Of a stretch of DNA of 64,000 nucleotides, positions 44,166 to 51,829 are shown in pieces. The stretch covers positions 31,445-95,444 of the forward strand of contig CAYLRO010000006.1 in the NCBI GenBank assembly GCA_964386635.1, read 5' to 3'. The stretch's first letter is position 1, and each line of letters starts with the position of its first letter. Made by a program: the position numbers and the translations under genes. The DNA is from Sabulitectum sp964386635 (GTDB lineage Bacteria > Fermentibacterota > Fermentibacteria > Fermentibacterales > JCC-6). The notes under the pieces are model-generated. The model worked only from the letters and a program-made list of their open reading frames with translations. It ran no database searches and was not told the origin of the DNA.

Positions 44166-44735
44166 CTACTCTCCTTTGAGCACAATCACCGGAGGGTAGG
44201 AGTAAGCAGTTCCGGTTTCCGAAGCTGCTGAATTCCCGGAGAGTATTCTGTTCCCTCCGGCGTCCCAGCTCCATACATACATGCTGCCGCTGATGTTGGA
44301 AAAGGACATATCAACCAGCAGGTTTCCGCCTGTGTATTCGAAAGGTGTATCCAGCAGGAACACTACCCTGCCGTGACCGTTGTCCGCAGCTGTAACCGTT
44401 GATCCGGAGTAACAGAGCTGCAGTAACTCTCCAGGAGGAATATTTCCCCCGAAATCAGATCCCAGCTCTTCACCTCCTGCAATACTCAGGCTCAGTTTGA
44501 AATCGCTCATTACCACTGATGAAGCCCCCATGGGAGCCCTTTCGAAGGCCAGAGCGGTTATGGTCATATTCCCGTCAAAGTGTGATTCAGGTACTACCAC
44601 CTGGTAGTGTTTGGATGAAGGGCCTCAACTCCCGCAGAATGGATCCGAGGACGGCTGCTGCTGCTCGCCTGCCACTATCTCAACAGCTGATGCCGCAACG
44701 GCAAACACAGCCAGTAGAAGAAAAACTGTTCGCAT
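44166..44735 (-). CDS. Small secreted protein with in-frame UGA codon in a CxxU motif (possible selenoprotein)
   Basis: A 189-codon gene interrupted only by UGA at codon 37 (44627-44625). Codons 1-36 give a start with AAAGG upstream, a signal peptide MRTVFLLLAVFAVAASAVE and DPFCGS; after UGA the same frame runs on for 152 residues (GPSSKHYQVVVPESHF, LLQLCYSGSTV, LLVDMSFSNISGSMYVWSWD). Cys34-Gly-Ser-UGA would be a CxxU redox motif. The body looks like a beta-rich secreted domain of unknown function. It lies 14 bases after the GH18 gene and probably shares its transcript. A six-base-pair hairpin lies 16 bases after the UGA. Confidence 0.7.
44593..44608 (-). promoter_or_regulatory. Candidate SECIS-like hairpin after in-frame UGA (small secreted gene)
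   Basis: ACTACC-AGGT-GGTAGT on the minus strand, 16 bases after the UGA at 44627-44625. Apical CAGG occupies +22 to +25 and the stem ends at +32, exactly as in the element at 32084-32098. Confidence 0.5.
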
Positions 44736-44748
44736 TTCTGACCTTTCT

Positions 44749-46554
44749 TTACTTTATAAGCACTACGCTGGAGGAAGCCTGAACTCCTCCGTTCTGAATA
44801 CTGAGAATGTATACACCGGCAGGGTGGTTTTCGTTCCACGTCCACGAAATGCCCGGAGTCATTGCTCTCTTCAGTATCAGCCTGCCGGAAACATCATGAA
44901 TTAAGAGAATACCTCCTGCTGAAGAAAACAGAGTGAATGATGAAGATGGGCTGGCAGAAATGCTGAAGTCCGGGGCAATGGCATCCCACTCAATGTCTTG
45001 TACTCCGGAAACCTCCTGAAAACGCACGGCATCAATGACTATCCTCTCCCCGGCAGTTCCAGTAAAGTCTCCAGCTTGTACACTGAGACCTCCAGCTGCA
45101 CTGTAGGGCCCTCCCAGCGATACCCACTGCTCTGAAAATGCGTCCTGCGCAACGGTTGTACTGTCCTCACCGCCGCCGTGAACAATATGGTAAGTAACAT
45201 CTGCAGTACCCGTTGGAGGTATGAAGACTTCCAGAGAGTATGCAGAAGAACTGTCAGGAAGGTGAAAATCCCACTGAACCCAGTTAACGTCCGGCCCTGA
45301 AGAAATGGAACCGGTATAGAAAAAAGTGTGATACTGCCCGTCTTCTGTATATGGATGCCAGTAGGACGACGGACCGTGAAGAATACAGCAGTCCTCAAGA
45401 TTATCAGTGATCATGTCATTCTGAACAGGAGTTGTGAAACTTTCTTCAAGCTGATTCCACAGCTCCGGTCTGTCACCGTCATAACCCAGAGCCCATATAC
45501 CGATTCCCTGCATTCCCGCCATGTTCACCATGTCATACTTCATCTCAAGAGATTCCTGGTCATCGTACCATCCCTGATTCCATCCTCCGGAATCAAATGC
45601 ATAGTATGGAGTGAGGGACTCCATATCCCATATCCTGCCGTAGGTCGATGCTCTGTCAGACAGTGTTGTATAGAAAAGAGTTGCACAGTCGGTACATCCT
45701 GAATGAGGATACTGAGTGTCGGTCTCCCACTGATGACCGTAGTAAGGAAGCCCGACAACCAGCTTGTCATGAACCTCAGGGGCATACCTCACATAATCAC
45801 ACAAAGCCCATGCCATATTGCTGGAAGACTCGGGAGAGCTTCCCCATCCTGCAAGAGGTGCATTGGGACCTGCCACGGTACTCCAGCTCCCGGCAAATGC
45901 ATAACACATCATCATCAGAGCATCACATGTTTCAGCCAGCTCACTGTAGTTGAAAGCACCTGACCAGTCCACAACCGGAGTGCAGACTGATATGTGAGCA
46001 TCAGGCAGAGCAGTTCTCAGATCCTCCATAAAACTGACAAGATTATCTGCGTCACCGGACTGGACATTTTCAAAATCTATGCAAACACCGTCCACAACAG
46101 TTCCGTTGACAAGATCGGTGATAGTGGCTAATGCCACCGGTTTTCCCGTGGTAAGAATGGAATGGATCGTACTCCCGGAAAAATTGGTGACTGTAACAAC
46201 CACTTCCCCGCCGGCAGCATGGGCCTGGCTCATTGCAGAGCTGAACACAGAGGGAAATCCATGGCTGTTCGTAATTGTACCATCCGCTCCCATGTCCACG
46301 CTGAACACCGCCAGAACACTGATAAGATCATACTGCAGCCATGCCTGATTCACCCAGTAAGGCAGAAAACCAAAGACAGTTGCATTCAACTGGCTGTCAC
46401 TGCCGGTGCTGTACACTGATATCTCATTCTCTTCACAATCACCGAATTGCTCCACAGCCAGCGCATGAACAGAAGGATAGTGGTGCAGCTCTTCTCCTGA
46501 GTTGTTCAGAGGTCCTGCCAGAATTGACTGAATTACTATGAAATAAATGAACAT
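44749..46554 (-). CDS. Secreted GH18-type glycoside hydrolase with sorting domain
   Basis: A 601-residue exported protein. A GH18 TIM barrel fills residues 50-370: FGFLPYWVNQAWLQYDLISV, the active-site strand VDGVCIDFENV (acid-base Glu in DFE), MMMCYAFAG and GLPYYGHQWETD. Its closest functional relatives are YaaH-like spore/cell-wall or chitin hydrolases. A golvesin/CBM-like domain (residues 400-520, YSLEVFIPPTGTADVTYHI) and a type IX-like C-terminal sorting domain (LLIHDVSGRLIL) follow. ATG at 46554 has GGGAG four bases upstream. Transcribed just before the in-frame-UGA gene. Confidence 0.88.
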   Translation of the reverse strand: MFIYFIVIQSILAGPLNNSGEELHHYPSVHALAVEQFGDCEENEISVYSTGSDSQLNATVFGFLPYWVNQAWLQYDLISVLAVFSVDMGADGTITNSHGFPSVFSSAMSQAHAAGGEVVVTVTNFSGSTIHSILTTGKPVALATITDLVNGTVVDGVCIDFENVQSGDADNLVSFMEDLRTALPDAHISVCTPVVDWSGAFNYSELAETCDALMMMCYAFAGSWSTVAGPNAPLAGWGSSPESSSNMAWALCDYVRYAPEVHDKLVVGLPYYGHQWETDTQYPHSGCTDCATLFYTTLSDRASTYGRIWDMESLTPYYAFDSGGWNQGWYDDQESLEMKYDMVNMAGMQGIGIWALGYDGDRPELWNQLEESFTTPVQNDMITDNLEDCCILHGPSSYWHPYTEDGQYHTFFYTGSISSGPDVNWVQWDFHLPDSSSAYSLEVFIPPTGTADVTYHIVHGGGEDSTTVAQDAFSEQWVSLGGPYSAAGGLSVQAGDFTGTAGERIVIDAVRFQEVSGVQDIEWDAIAPDFSISASPSSSFTLFSSAGGILLIHDVSGRLILKRAMTPGISWTWNENHPAGVYILSIQNGGVQASSSVVLIK

Positions 46555-46611
46555 GATACTCCCTTCTGGCAATGAACATTCTCGGAAGCAAAGAAAAAAA
46601 CAACTGTCTTA

Positions 46612-48000
46612 TCAGTCAGAAAGCGGAATGTCATGCTTTCTTCCAAGAAGATCAATATGTTGCCAGACGCCTTTTCTGAACCGGATAAAGAACACAGCTG
46701 CAAATACTGCAACGTATAAGCTTGTGAACAGCCAGAGTGAAACTATTCCTGCATTTCGAACCAGGTAAAGGTATAAAACACCGGGAATCCAGAAGAACCA
46801 GGCCAGCATACCTGATACAACAACAACAAATCTGGTATCTCCTGCCCCCCGGAGTGCACCACCGTACATCAGGTTCACCGCATCAAAAACTCCCCAGGCT
46901 GCAACGATGGCAAGCAGTTTTCCTGAAACAGATGTGAGTTCCTGAACAGTACAGGCTGAATCAGGACTGAAAAAGAGCCTGGTGTAGAATCCTGGGAACA
47001 GCACAAAAGACAGGGCCATGGGAACAAAATAGCAAAGCGAGAGGAGAAGGGTTCTCCGGGTTGCTCTCACTGCAAGATCGGGTTTCCCCATGCCAATGCA
47101 TCTCCCTGCAATAACAGTAGTTGCAAAACCAAAGCCAAGCAGCGGGTTGAAAGCCAGATTGTTTACACTGAAAGCCAGATTGTTCGCTGTGAACTCCAGT
47201 GTACTCAGTCTTCCAGCAATGAAAATGAACAGTGTGAAACTGGAAACATCCATGAATATCTGCAACCCGGAGGGAAAACCGAATTTCAGTATCCTGGCAG
47301 TAAGAGATCCGGAAAACCTGAAATTCTCCCTTGTTCTGTAATATCTTGCAGCTTTTCCAGTATACGCGGCTACTGTAAGAATGGTCCCGGGAATAAAGGA
47401 TGATATTGCTGTGGCTATTGCAGCCCCCTGAATACCCATTTCAGGAAAGCCCAGTTTCCCGAAGATCATTATGTAGTCAAGAAGAACATTCATTCCTGCT
47501 CCGGCAAGCACAGCCAGCATTGCCGGAATCGTTTTCCCTCTCCCATTCCAGAATGAGGAAGCCGCCTGGGTAAAAACAGGTCCGGCAGATGTAAGCATCA
47601 GTATGGAAAAATAGCTTTTCTCCAGAGCAAGAACCTCAGGAGAGTGTCCGCTCAGATCAAGAATCATTCTCCCTGGAATGGTCAACGCCGCAAGCACAGG
47701 AATGGAAAACATGGTAAGGAAAAGCGCCTGAGCCAGAGATCTGGAACATCCGTCTCTGTCTCCTGCGCCAAAGTACTGGGAAACAAATGTACTGGCATAT
47801 CCCACAGTACCGAACACAATGCACAGAAGGGTAAAACTGAGAATTCCTGCAGGAAGTGCTGCCTGGAGTTCAAGCTGACTGTGATGCGCCAGAAAAAGCC
47901 TGTCGCAGAACATCATTATGGTTCTGCCGGCCATGCCGGCAATTACAGGAAGAGAAACTGCCATTATCTCTCTGTAGGAGTCCGGTGCTCTACTGCCCAT
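46612..48000 (-). CDS. MATE-family multidrug/toxin exporter
   Basis: A 462-residue inner-membrane protein with twelve predicted spans in two halves, the MATE arrangement. Landmarks: SLPVIAGMAGRTIMMFCDRL near residue 14, GTVGYASTFVSQYFGAGDRD near 75, GFGFATTVIAGRCIGMGKPD near 295 and LMYGGALRGAGDTRF near 385. Likely Na+ or H+ antiport of organic cations; substrate unknown. The start overlaps the NHL-repeat gene by 11 bases. Confidence 0.9.
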   Translation of the reverse strand: MGSRAPDSYREIMAVSLPVIAGMAGRTIMMFCDRLFLAHHSQLELQAALPAGILSFTLLCIVFGTVGYASTFVSQYFGAGDRDGCSRSLAQALFLTMFSIPVLAALTIPGRMILDLSGHSPEVLALEKSYFSILMLTSAGPVFTQAASSFWNGRGKTIPAMLAVLAGAGMNVLLDYIMIFGKLGFPEMGIQGAAIATAISSFIPGTILTVAAYTGKAARYYRTRENFRFSGSLTARILKFGFPSGLQIFMDVSSFTLFIFIAGRLSTLEFTANNLAFSVNNLAFNPLLGFGFATTVIAGRCIGMGKPDLAVRATRRTLLLSLCYFVPMALSFVLFPGFYTRLFFSPDSACTVQELTSVSGKLLAIVAAWGVFDAVNLMYGGALRGAGDTRFVVVVSGMLAWFFWIPGVLYLYLVRNAGIVSLWLFTSLYVAVFAAVFFIRFRKGVWQHIDLLGRKHDIPLSD

Positions 48001-48775
48001 TCAGAGCAAATCTGAGAATAAGACCAGTACCGTCCTCGGTAACAAAGAGTGAATCGCCAATAACTTCAACATCCTCGATTGATTCAAGTCCTTCTACAAC
48101 TGGAACTGCAGCTCCTGTGGAATCCACTCTGAATACTGTTCCCTCCTCAGAAGCAAGATACATGGGAAAATCACCGTCTGTCATGCAAATACCTTCACAA
48201 TACGGAACATTCATCACGAATGGTTCTGCTGTTTCCAGCAGCGGATCGAATGAAAGAACAGAAACATGTCCGGTAATGCCTGCTGATTCACTGCAAATGT
48301 AAATAATACCTGAATTGCCTATTTCAATATCAGACAGACTGAAAATAGAGAGAACGGAGAACACTCTTTCAGGAACCCCTGCGTTCACTTTCCAGAGAGA
48401 ACTGAACATCTCGCCTGCTTCAAATCCTCCTGATGTGAACCAGACTGTACCGCTCATGTCAACTGCAACACCCTCGGGACATCCCACTGACGATGCGATA
48501 ACTTCAATATCAGAGCCTTTAATCATAAGAATTCTTCCCTGAGAAGTATCCTCTGTAACAAAGATATCACCAGTGGAATTCACAAAAATACCTTCAGGGC
48601 TCATCAATCCAGAATACTCAAGTGTTTCTGATCCTGAGCTGTCAAAGCTTATTACTGTGCCTTCGGATTCAATGGCAGCGAACAATCTGCCTCCAGAAGA
48701 AGCCAGGCCGTCCGGACCGGAATATCCGGTTACTGCCATTATTATAACAAGTATATTATAGATAATACTGTCCAT
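47990..48775 (-). CDS. Secreted NHL/SMP-30-like beta-propeller protein
   Basis: A 261-residue protein: N-terminal hydrophobic stretch (NILVIIMAVTG), then about six repeats of the type SPEGIFVNSTGDIFVTE, CPEGVAVDMSGTVWFTSGG and CEGICMTDGDFPMYLAS, which fold as a six-bladed propeller of the NHL/gluconolactonase class. Function unknown; probably periplasmic. The ribosome site is weak. Preceded by a leader hairpin at 48797-48817. Confidence 0.75.
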   Translation of the reverse strand: MDSIIYNILVIIMAVTGYSGPDGLASSGGRLFAAIESEGTVISFDSSGSETLEYSGLMSPEGIFVNSTGDIFVTEDTSQGRILMIKGSDIEVIASSVGCPEGVAVDMSGTVWFTSGGFEAGEMFSSLWKVNAGVPERVFSVLSIFSLSDIEIGNSGIIYICSESAGITGHVSVLSFDPLLETAEPFVMNVPYCEGICMTDGDFPMYLASEEGTVFRVDSTGAAVPVVEGLESIEDVEVIGDSLFVTEDGTGLILRFALNGQ

Positions 48776-48796
48776 ATTGCATTCTCACACTGTTCC

Positions 48797-48817
48797 AGGT
48801 CCGGGCATTCCGGACCT
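48797..48817 (-). other. Leader hairpin upstream of the NHL gene
   Basis: An 8-bp perfect stem AGGTCCGG / CCGGACCT with a five-base loop, between the NHL gene and the divergent RRM gene. No T-run follows on either strand; role unknown. Confidence 0.4.
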
Positions 48818-48885
48818 CCGACAATCGTGGAATATTGTTCCTTCAGTTGAAATTATGCAACTAATGAAAGTGTATGACAGGTGTA

Positions 48886-48915
48886 TTTACATTGTTCATT
48901 AAAGTTGCATATTAC
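48886..48915 (+). promoter_or_regulatory. Promoter of RRM gene 1
   Basis: TTTACA and TATTAC separated by 18 bases (GCATATTAC context). The identical arrangement precedes the second RRM gene. Confidence 0.6.
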
Positions 48916-49006
48916 TTCTGCATCCCAGAGGGGATAACGCCGTGCTTTGCTGGTGTCATGTGAACACGGATGATTTTGAAGATGGCATTCATGAAAGGGA
49001 TACGCA
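48916..49006 (+). promoter_or_regulatory. Conserved 5' leader of RRM gene 1
   Basis: A 91-base leader that matches the second RRM leader in length, in an opening CCCAGAGGGGA, and in the last bases GATGGCAT...ATGAAAGGGATAC. A CCGTG/CACGG stem (48940-48944 with 48965-48969) occupies the position where leader 2 has ACCGA/TCGGT, suggesting structure is conserved while bases changed. Cold-shock or autoregulatory control is plausible. Confidence 0.45.
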
Positions 49007-49249
49007 ATGAACCTGTATGTGGGCAACCTGGCCTGGACTGTGGATGATGATTCTCTCAGGGATTTCTTTGAGAAGTATGGTGAAGTGACCTCAACAAGAG
49101 TAATAACTGACAGAGAGTCAGGTCGAAGCCGTGGATTCGGATTCGTAGAAATGCCTGAAGAAGCTGCAAGAAACGCTATCACGCAGGGTGACGGGGTTGA
49201 ACTCGACGGCAGACCTCTCAGAATCAGCGAAGCAAGACCTAAAAGATAA
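49007..49249 (+). CDS. RNA-binding protein, single RRM
   Basis: An 80-residue protein that is one RNA recognition motif: RNP2 NLYVGNLAW at residues 2-10 and RNP1 SRGFGFVEM near 45-53. Such small RRM proteins in bacteria (Rbp type of cyanobacteria) act as cold- or stress-responsive RNA chaperones. AAAGGGA precedes ATG. The next gene is a near-identical duplicate with its own promoter, leader and terminator. Confidence 0.95.
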   Translation: MNLYVGNLAWTVDDDSLRDFFEKYGEVTSTRVITDRESGRSRGFGFVEMPEEAARNAITQGDGVELDGRPLRISEARPKR

Positions 49250-49264
49250 TCAGATCCAGTTTTC

Positions 49265-49291
49265 GGCGGCTCTTTTGAGCCGCCTTTTTTT
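49265..49291 (+). terminator. Rho-independent terminator after RRM gene 1
   Basis: GGCGGCTC / GAGCCGCC stem, TTTT loop, seven-T tail. Confidence 0.95.
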
Positions 49292-49296
49292 ACCTG

Positions 49297-49326
49297 TTTA
49301 CATTTGAAAAAAAATGTGCATATTAC
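49297..49326 (+). promoter_or_regulatory. Promoter of RRM gene 2
   Basis: TTTACA and TATTAC separated by 18 bases, same as the first copy; begins six bases after the first gene's terminator tail. Confidence 0.6.
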
Positions 49327-49418
49327 CATCTGATTCCCAAAGGGGAGCACGACCGAGACTCATGTGTGTCATCGTGATTCGGTTGACAGTGAGATGGCAT
49401 GAATGAAAGGGATACCGA
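49327..49418 (+). promoter_or_regulatory. Conserved 5' leader of RRM gene 2
   Basis: A 92-base leader homologous to that of RRM gene 1, with stem ACCGA (49352-49356) / TCGGT (49379-49383) in the position of the first leader's stem. Confidence 0.45.
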
Positions 49419-49661
49419 ATGAACCTCTATGTAGGCAATCTTTCCTGGGGTGTTGACGACGATGTACTCAGGAACTTCTTTGAAAACTACGGCGAAGTCA
49501 CCGATGCAAGAGTCATCACAGACAGAGAATCAGGCCGCAGTCGCGGTTTTGGTTTCGTCGAGATGCCTGAAGAAGCAGCAAGAAATGCTATTGCGCAGGC
49601 AGATGGTGTCGATCTTGACGGCAGACCTGTAAGGGTAAGCGAAGCAAGACCTAAGCGCTAA
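49419..49661 (+). CDS. RNA-binding protein, single RRM (duplicate)
   Basis: An 80-residue RRM protein differing from its neighbour at only about a dozen positions (NLYVGNLSW, SRGFGFVEMPEEAARNAIAQ). DNA identity is lower, and many changes are synonymous, so the duplication is not very recent and selection keeps the protein. The whole transcription unit was duplicated. Ribosome site AAAGGGA. Confidence 0.95.
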   Translation: MNLYVGNLSWGVDDDVLRNFFENYGEVTDARVITDRESGRSRGFGFVEMPEEAARNAIAQADGVDLDGRPVRVSEARPKR

Positions 49662-49678
49662 TTACTAAATTGCGTTAA

Positions 49679-49709
49679 GAGGCGGCTCTCACGAGCCGCC
49701 TCTTTTTTT
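49679..49709 (+). terminator. Rho-independent terminator after RRM gene 2
   Basis: GAGGCGGCTC / GAGCCGCCTC 10-bp stem, TCAC loop, seven-T tail; homologous to the terminator of copy 1. Confidence 0.95.
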
Positions 49710-49722
49710 GTTCAGGGTTTCT

Positions 49723-50055
49723 TCAGTGGTCGCAGGTGTTGTTTCCAGTTTCAAGTGTACCGGCTATATAGTTATTAACTATGTCCTCAGGAGTGGTTCC
49801 TGCAGCACCGGTTACAACCTTGATGCCATTACTTGTGAAAATAGCCTGTGCGCGGGACCCCATACCTCCGGCAATAACCAGGGTAACTCCCTGCTGGGCA
49901 AGCCATGGTGGAAGAAGACCAGGCTCATGAGGTGGTGGAACCACCTGGCTGGTGGCTGTTATTGTGTTGTTCTCCACATCAAGAAGAGCAAAAGTGCTGC
50001 AGTGACCGAAGTGCATGCAGAGTGCTCCATTTGCCATTGGAATAGCGATACGCAT
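49723..50055 (-). CDS. NifX/NifB-domain protein (dinitrogenase FeMo-cofactor-type fold)
   Basis: A 110-residue single-domain protein of the NifX/NifY/NifB-C family: MRIAIPMANGALCMHFGHCS, FALLDVENNTI, VTLVIAGGMGSRAQAIF and GAAGTTPEDIVNNYIAG. The fold binds metal clusters in NifX and in the Mo-Cu orange protein; His/Cys residues here (CMHFGHC, NNTCDH) could do so. It is the last gene of the operon, 14 bases after the Mrp gene, and the most ORP-like of three such proteins in the cluster. Confidence 0.88.
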   Translation of the reverse strand: MRIAIPMANGALCMHFGHCSTFALLDVENNTITATSQVVPPPHEPGLLPPWLAQQGVTLVIAGGMGSRAQAIFTSNGIKVVTGAAGTTPEDIVNNYIAGTLETGNNTCDH

Positions 50056-50069
50056 TATTTCTCCTTATT

Positions 50070-50975
50070 CTACGTTGATTCCAGATCAAGCAGGGGCTCG
50101 ATGAGATTCTCAAATCGCTTTGCTGTCTCTGTCTTGCCGTAATTGTAGATGAAAGGTGTTCCGGCATCGCAGGCAGCTCCCACATTGGGATCAATTGGAA
50201 TTCTGCCCAGGAAAGGTACACCTGCATCAATGGCCATCTTCTCACCGTTGTCCCCGGCAAAGATTCTGGTTTCAGTTCCGCAATTTGGACAGATAAAGCC
50301 ACTCATGTTCTCAACAATCCCCAGAACAGGAAGGTTCAGCTGCCTGCAGAAATCCAGTGATTTTCTAACATCAGCTGCAGCTACATCCTGAGGAGTGGTA
50401 ACCATTACAGCTCCGTCCATGCTGCCTACGAGCTGCACAGTGGAGAGAGGTTCATCACCGGTTCCAGGGGGTGAGTCGATTATCAGATAATCAAGGTCTC
50501 CCCACTTTACATCCCGGAGAAGCTGCTCTATTACCCCCATCTTCATGGGTCCTCTCCATATCACCGCGCTGTCCCGGTTTTCCAGAAGGAACCCCACCGA
50601 CATGACCTTCAGAGATCCTATCTCCACTGGAAGCAGGTTCTCTCCTTCGGTTTTCACACCTGCATTAACAAGATTCAGCATTGTGGGAATTGAAGGACCA
50701 TGAACGTCAACATCAAGAAGACCCACCTTTTTCCCTGCAAGGGAAAGGGACACAGCCAGGTTTACCGCAACGGTACTTTTCCCGACTCCACCCTTACCGG
50801 AAAGCACAACTATTTTGTGCTTGATCGAGTTCATTCTGAATGTGAGTTTCTGTCTGTTCCTGTAATCATCCATGCTCTCGCCGGGCTTCTGAACAGCTGC
50901 ATCACAGCCTTCAGAGCCGCAGGAACCGCAGTTCCCTGAACATGCCTGTTTGTCTTTCATGTCAGTTTCCGGCAT
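50070..50975 (-). CDS. Mrp/NBP35-family iron-sulfur carrier ATPase
   Basis: A 301-residue P-loop ATPase. The deviant Walker A SGKGGVGKSTVAVNL is near residue 59, preceded by an N-terminal cysteine cluster CSGNCGSCGSEGC of the NBP35 type; SPPGTGDEPL and a CPNC pair near residue 235 complete the family pattern. It should carry or assemble iron-sulfur clusters. The ATG at 50975 or at 50960 could be used; the latter overlaps the upstream stop as ATGA. Central member of the ORP-like cluster. Confidence 0.9.
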   Translation of the reverse strand: MPETDMKDKQACSGNCGSCGSEGCDAAVQKPGESMDDYRNRQKLTFRMNSIKHKIVVLSGKGGVGKSTVAVNLAVSLSLAGKKVGLLDVDVHGPSIPTMLNLVNAGVKTEGENLLPVEIGSLKVMSVGFLLENRDSAVIWRGPMKMGVIEQLLRDVKWGDLDYLIIDSPPGTGDEPLSTVQLVGSMDGAVMVTTPQDVAAADVRKSLDFCRQLNLPVLGIVENMSGFICPNCGTETRIFAGDNGEKMAIDAGVPFLGRIPIDPNVGAACDAGTPFIYNYGKTETAKRFENLIEPLLDLEST

Positions 50976-51829
50976 ACCTTCTCCCAGATGGTTTCAATGT
51001 TCTTCACAGGCACTCCACTGCTTTGCTCAACAAGGGTTCTGCCTGTGATCTGTGCTTCGGTGAAAGCCCTGTCATATGGAATCCTGCCCACTGGAGCAAC
51101 CCCGTGATTCAGGGCAAGTGTTTCTATGTTGCTGGTTACTTCCGGGTTGATATCCCACTTATTGACGATAACCACAGCAGGTATCGAGAAGTGATTAGCA
51201 AGTTCCATAACCCGTTTCATGTCATGGAGACCGGACATAGAAGGTTCTGTGACGATAACAACCAGAGAAGTACCGGTTATTGAGGCGATCACAGGACAGC
51301 CAATCCCCGGAGGTCCGTCAACTATCACCAGATCCCGGTTCAGATCAGCAGCTCTGGAAGCAGCTTCTCTTCTTACTGTGCTTACCAGTTTCCCGGAATT
51401 CTCCTGAGCGATCCCAAGCCGGGCGTGCACCATGGGCCCGAACCTTGTAAGAGAAAAGAACCACTGGCCGCAGTTGTTCGGCGGAAAGTCCACTGCTTTC
51501 ACAGGACAAACTTCCACACAGACACCGCATCCCTCACATCCATAAGGGTCCACTGAGAATTTTCCCGAGTCTGTTTTCTTTATGGCATCAAAGCGGCACT
51601 TTTCAGCACAAAGACCACATCCTGTGCAGTCTGATTCTCTGATAACTGCTTCATTGCCGCTTATGAAATCGTGAGTTTCCAGAACTTCAGGGGCAAGGAG
51701 CATATGCAGATCTGCAGCATCAACATCACAGTCAGCAACAACAGCATTCTCTGCCAGAGCTGCGAAACAACCGGTGATGCTTGTTTTTCCAGTTCCGCCT
51801 TTTCCGCTGATAACGGTTATCTCCTTCAT
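50957..51829 (-). CDS. MinD-superfamily ATPase with inserted ferredoxin domain
   Basis: A 290-residue protein: SGKGGTGKTSITG P-loop at residues 7-19, then two ferredoxin motifs CTGCGLCAEKCRFDA and CEGCGVCVEVCPVKA (near 70 and 99), and the rest of the MinD fold with DGPPGIGCPVI near 170. This is the MinD-type partner pair found beside orange-protein genes in sulfate reducers. Overlaps neighbours by ATGA and 19 bases. Confidence 0.9.
   Translation of the reverse strand: MKEITVISGKGGTGKTSITGCFAALAENAVVADCDVDAADLHMLLAPEVLETHDFISGNEAVIRESDCTGCGLCAEKCRFDAIKKTDSGKFSVDPYGCEGCGVCVEVCPVKAVDFPPNNCGQWFFSLTRFGPMVHARLGIAQENSGKLVSTVRREAASRAADLNRDLVIVDGPPGIGCPVIASITGTSLVVIVTEPSMSGLHDMKRVMELANHFSIPAVVIVNKWDINPEVTSNIETLALNHGVAPVGRIPYDRAFTEAQITGRTLVEQSSGVPVKNIETIWEKVCRKLT

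Noticed and set aside
31210..44735. Global reassignment of UGA to Trp, Gly or Cys
   Set aside because: Many genes here end at UGA in ATGA or GTGA overlaps with the next gene (for example kinase/purM, DUF3108/rnhC, MinD/MinD), and family lengths match, so UGA is a normal stop.
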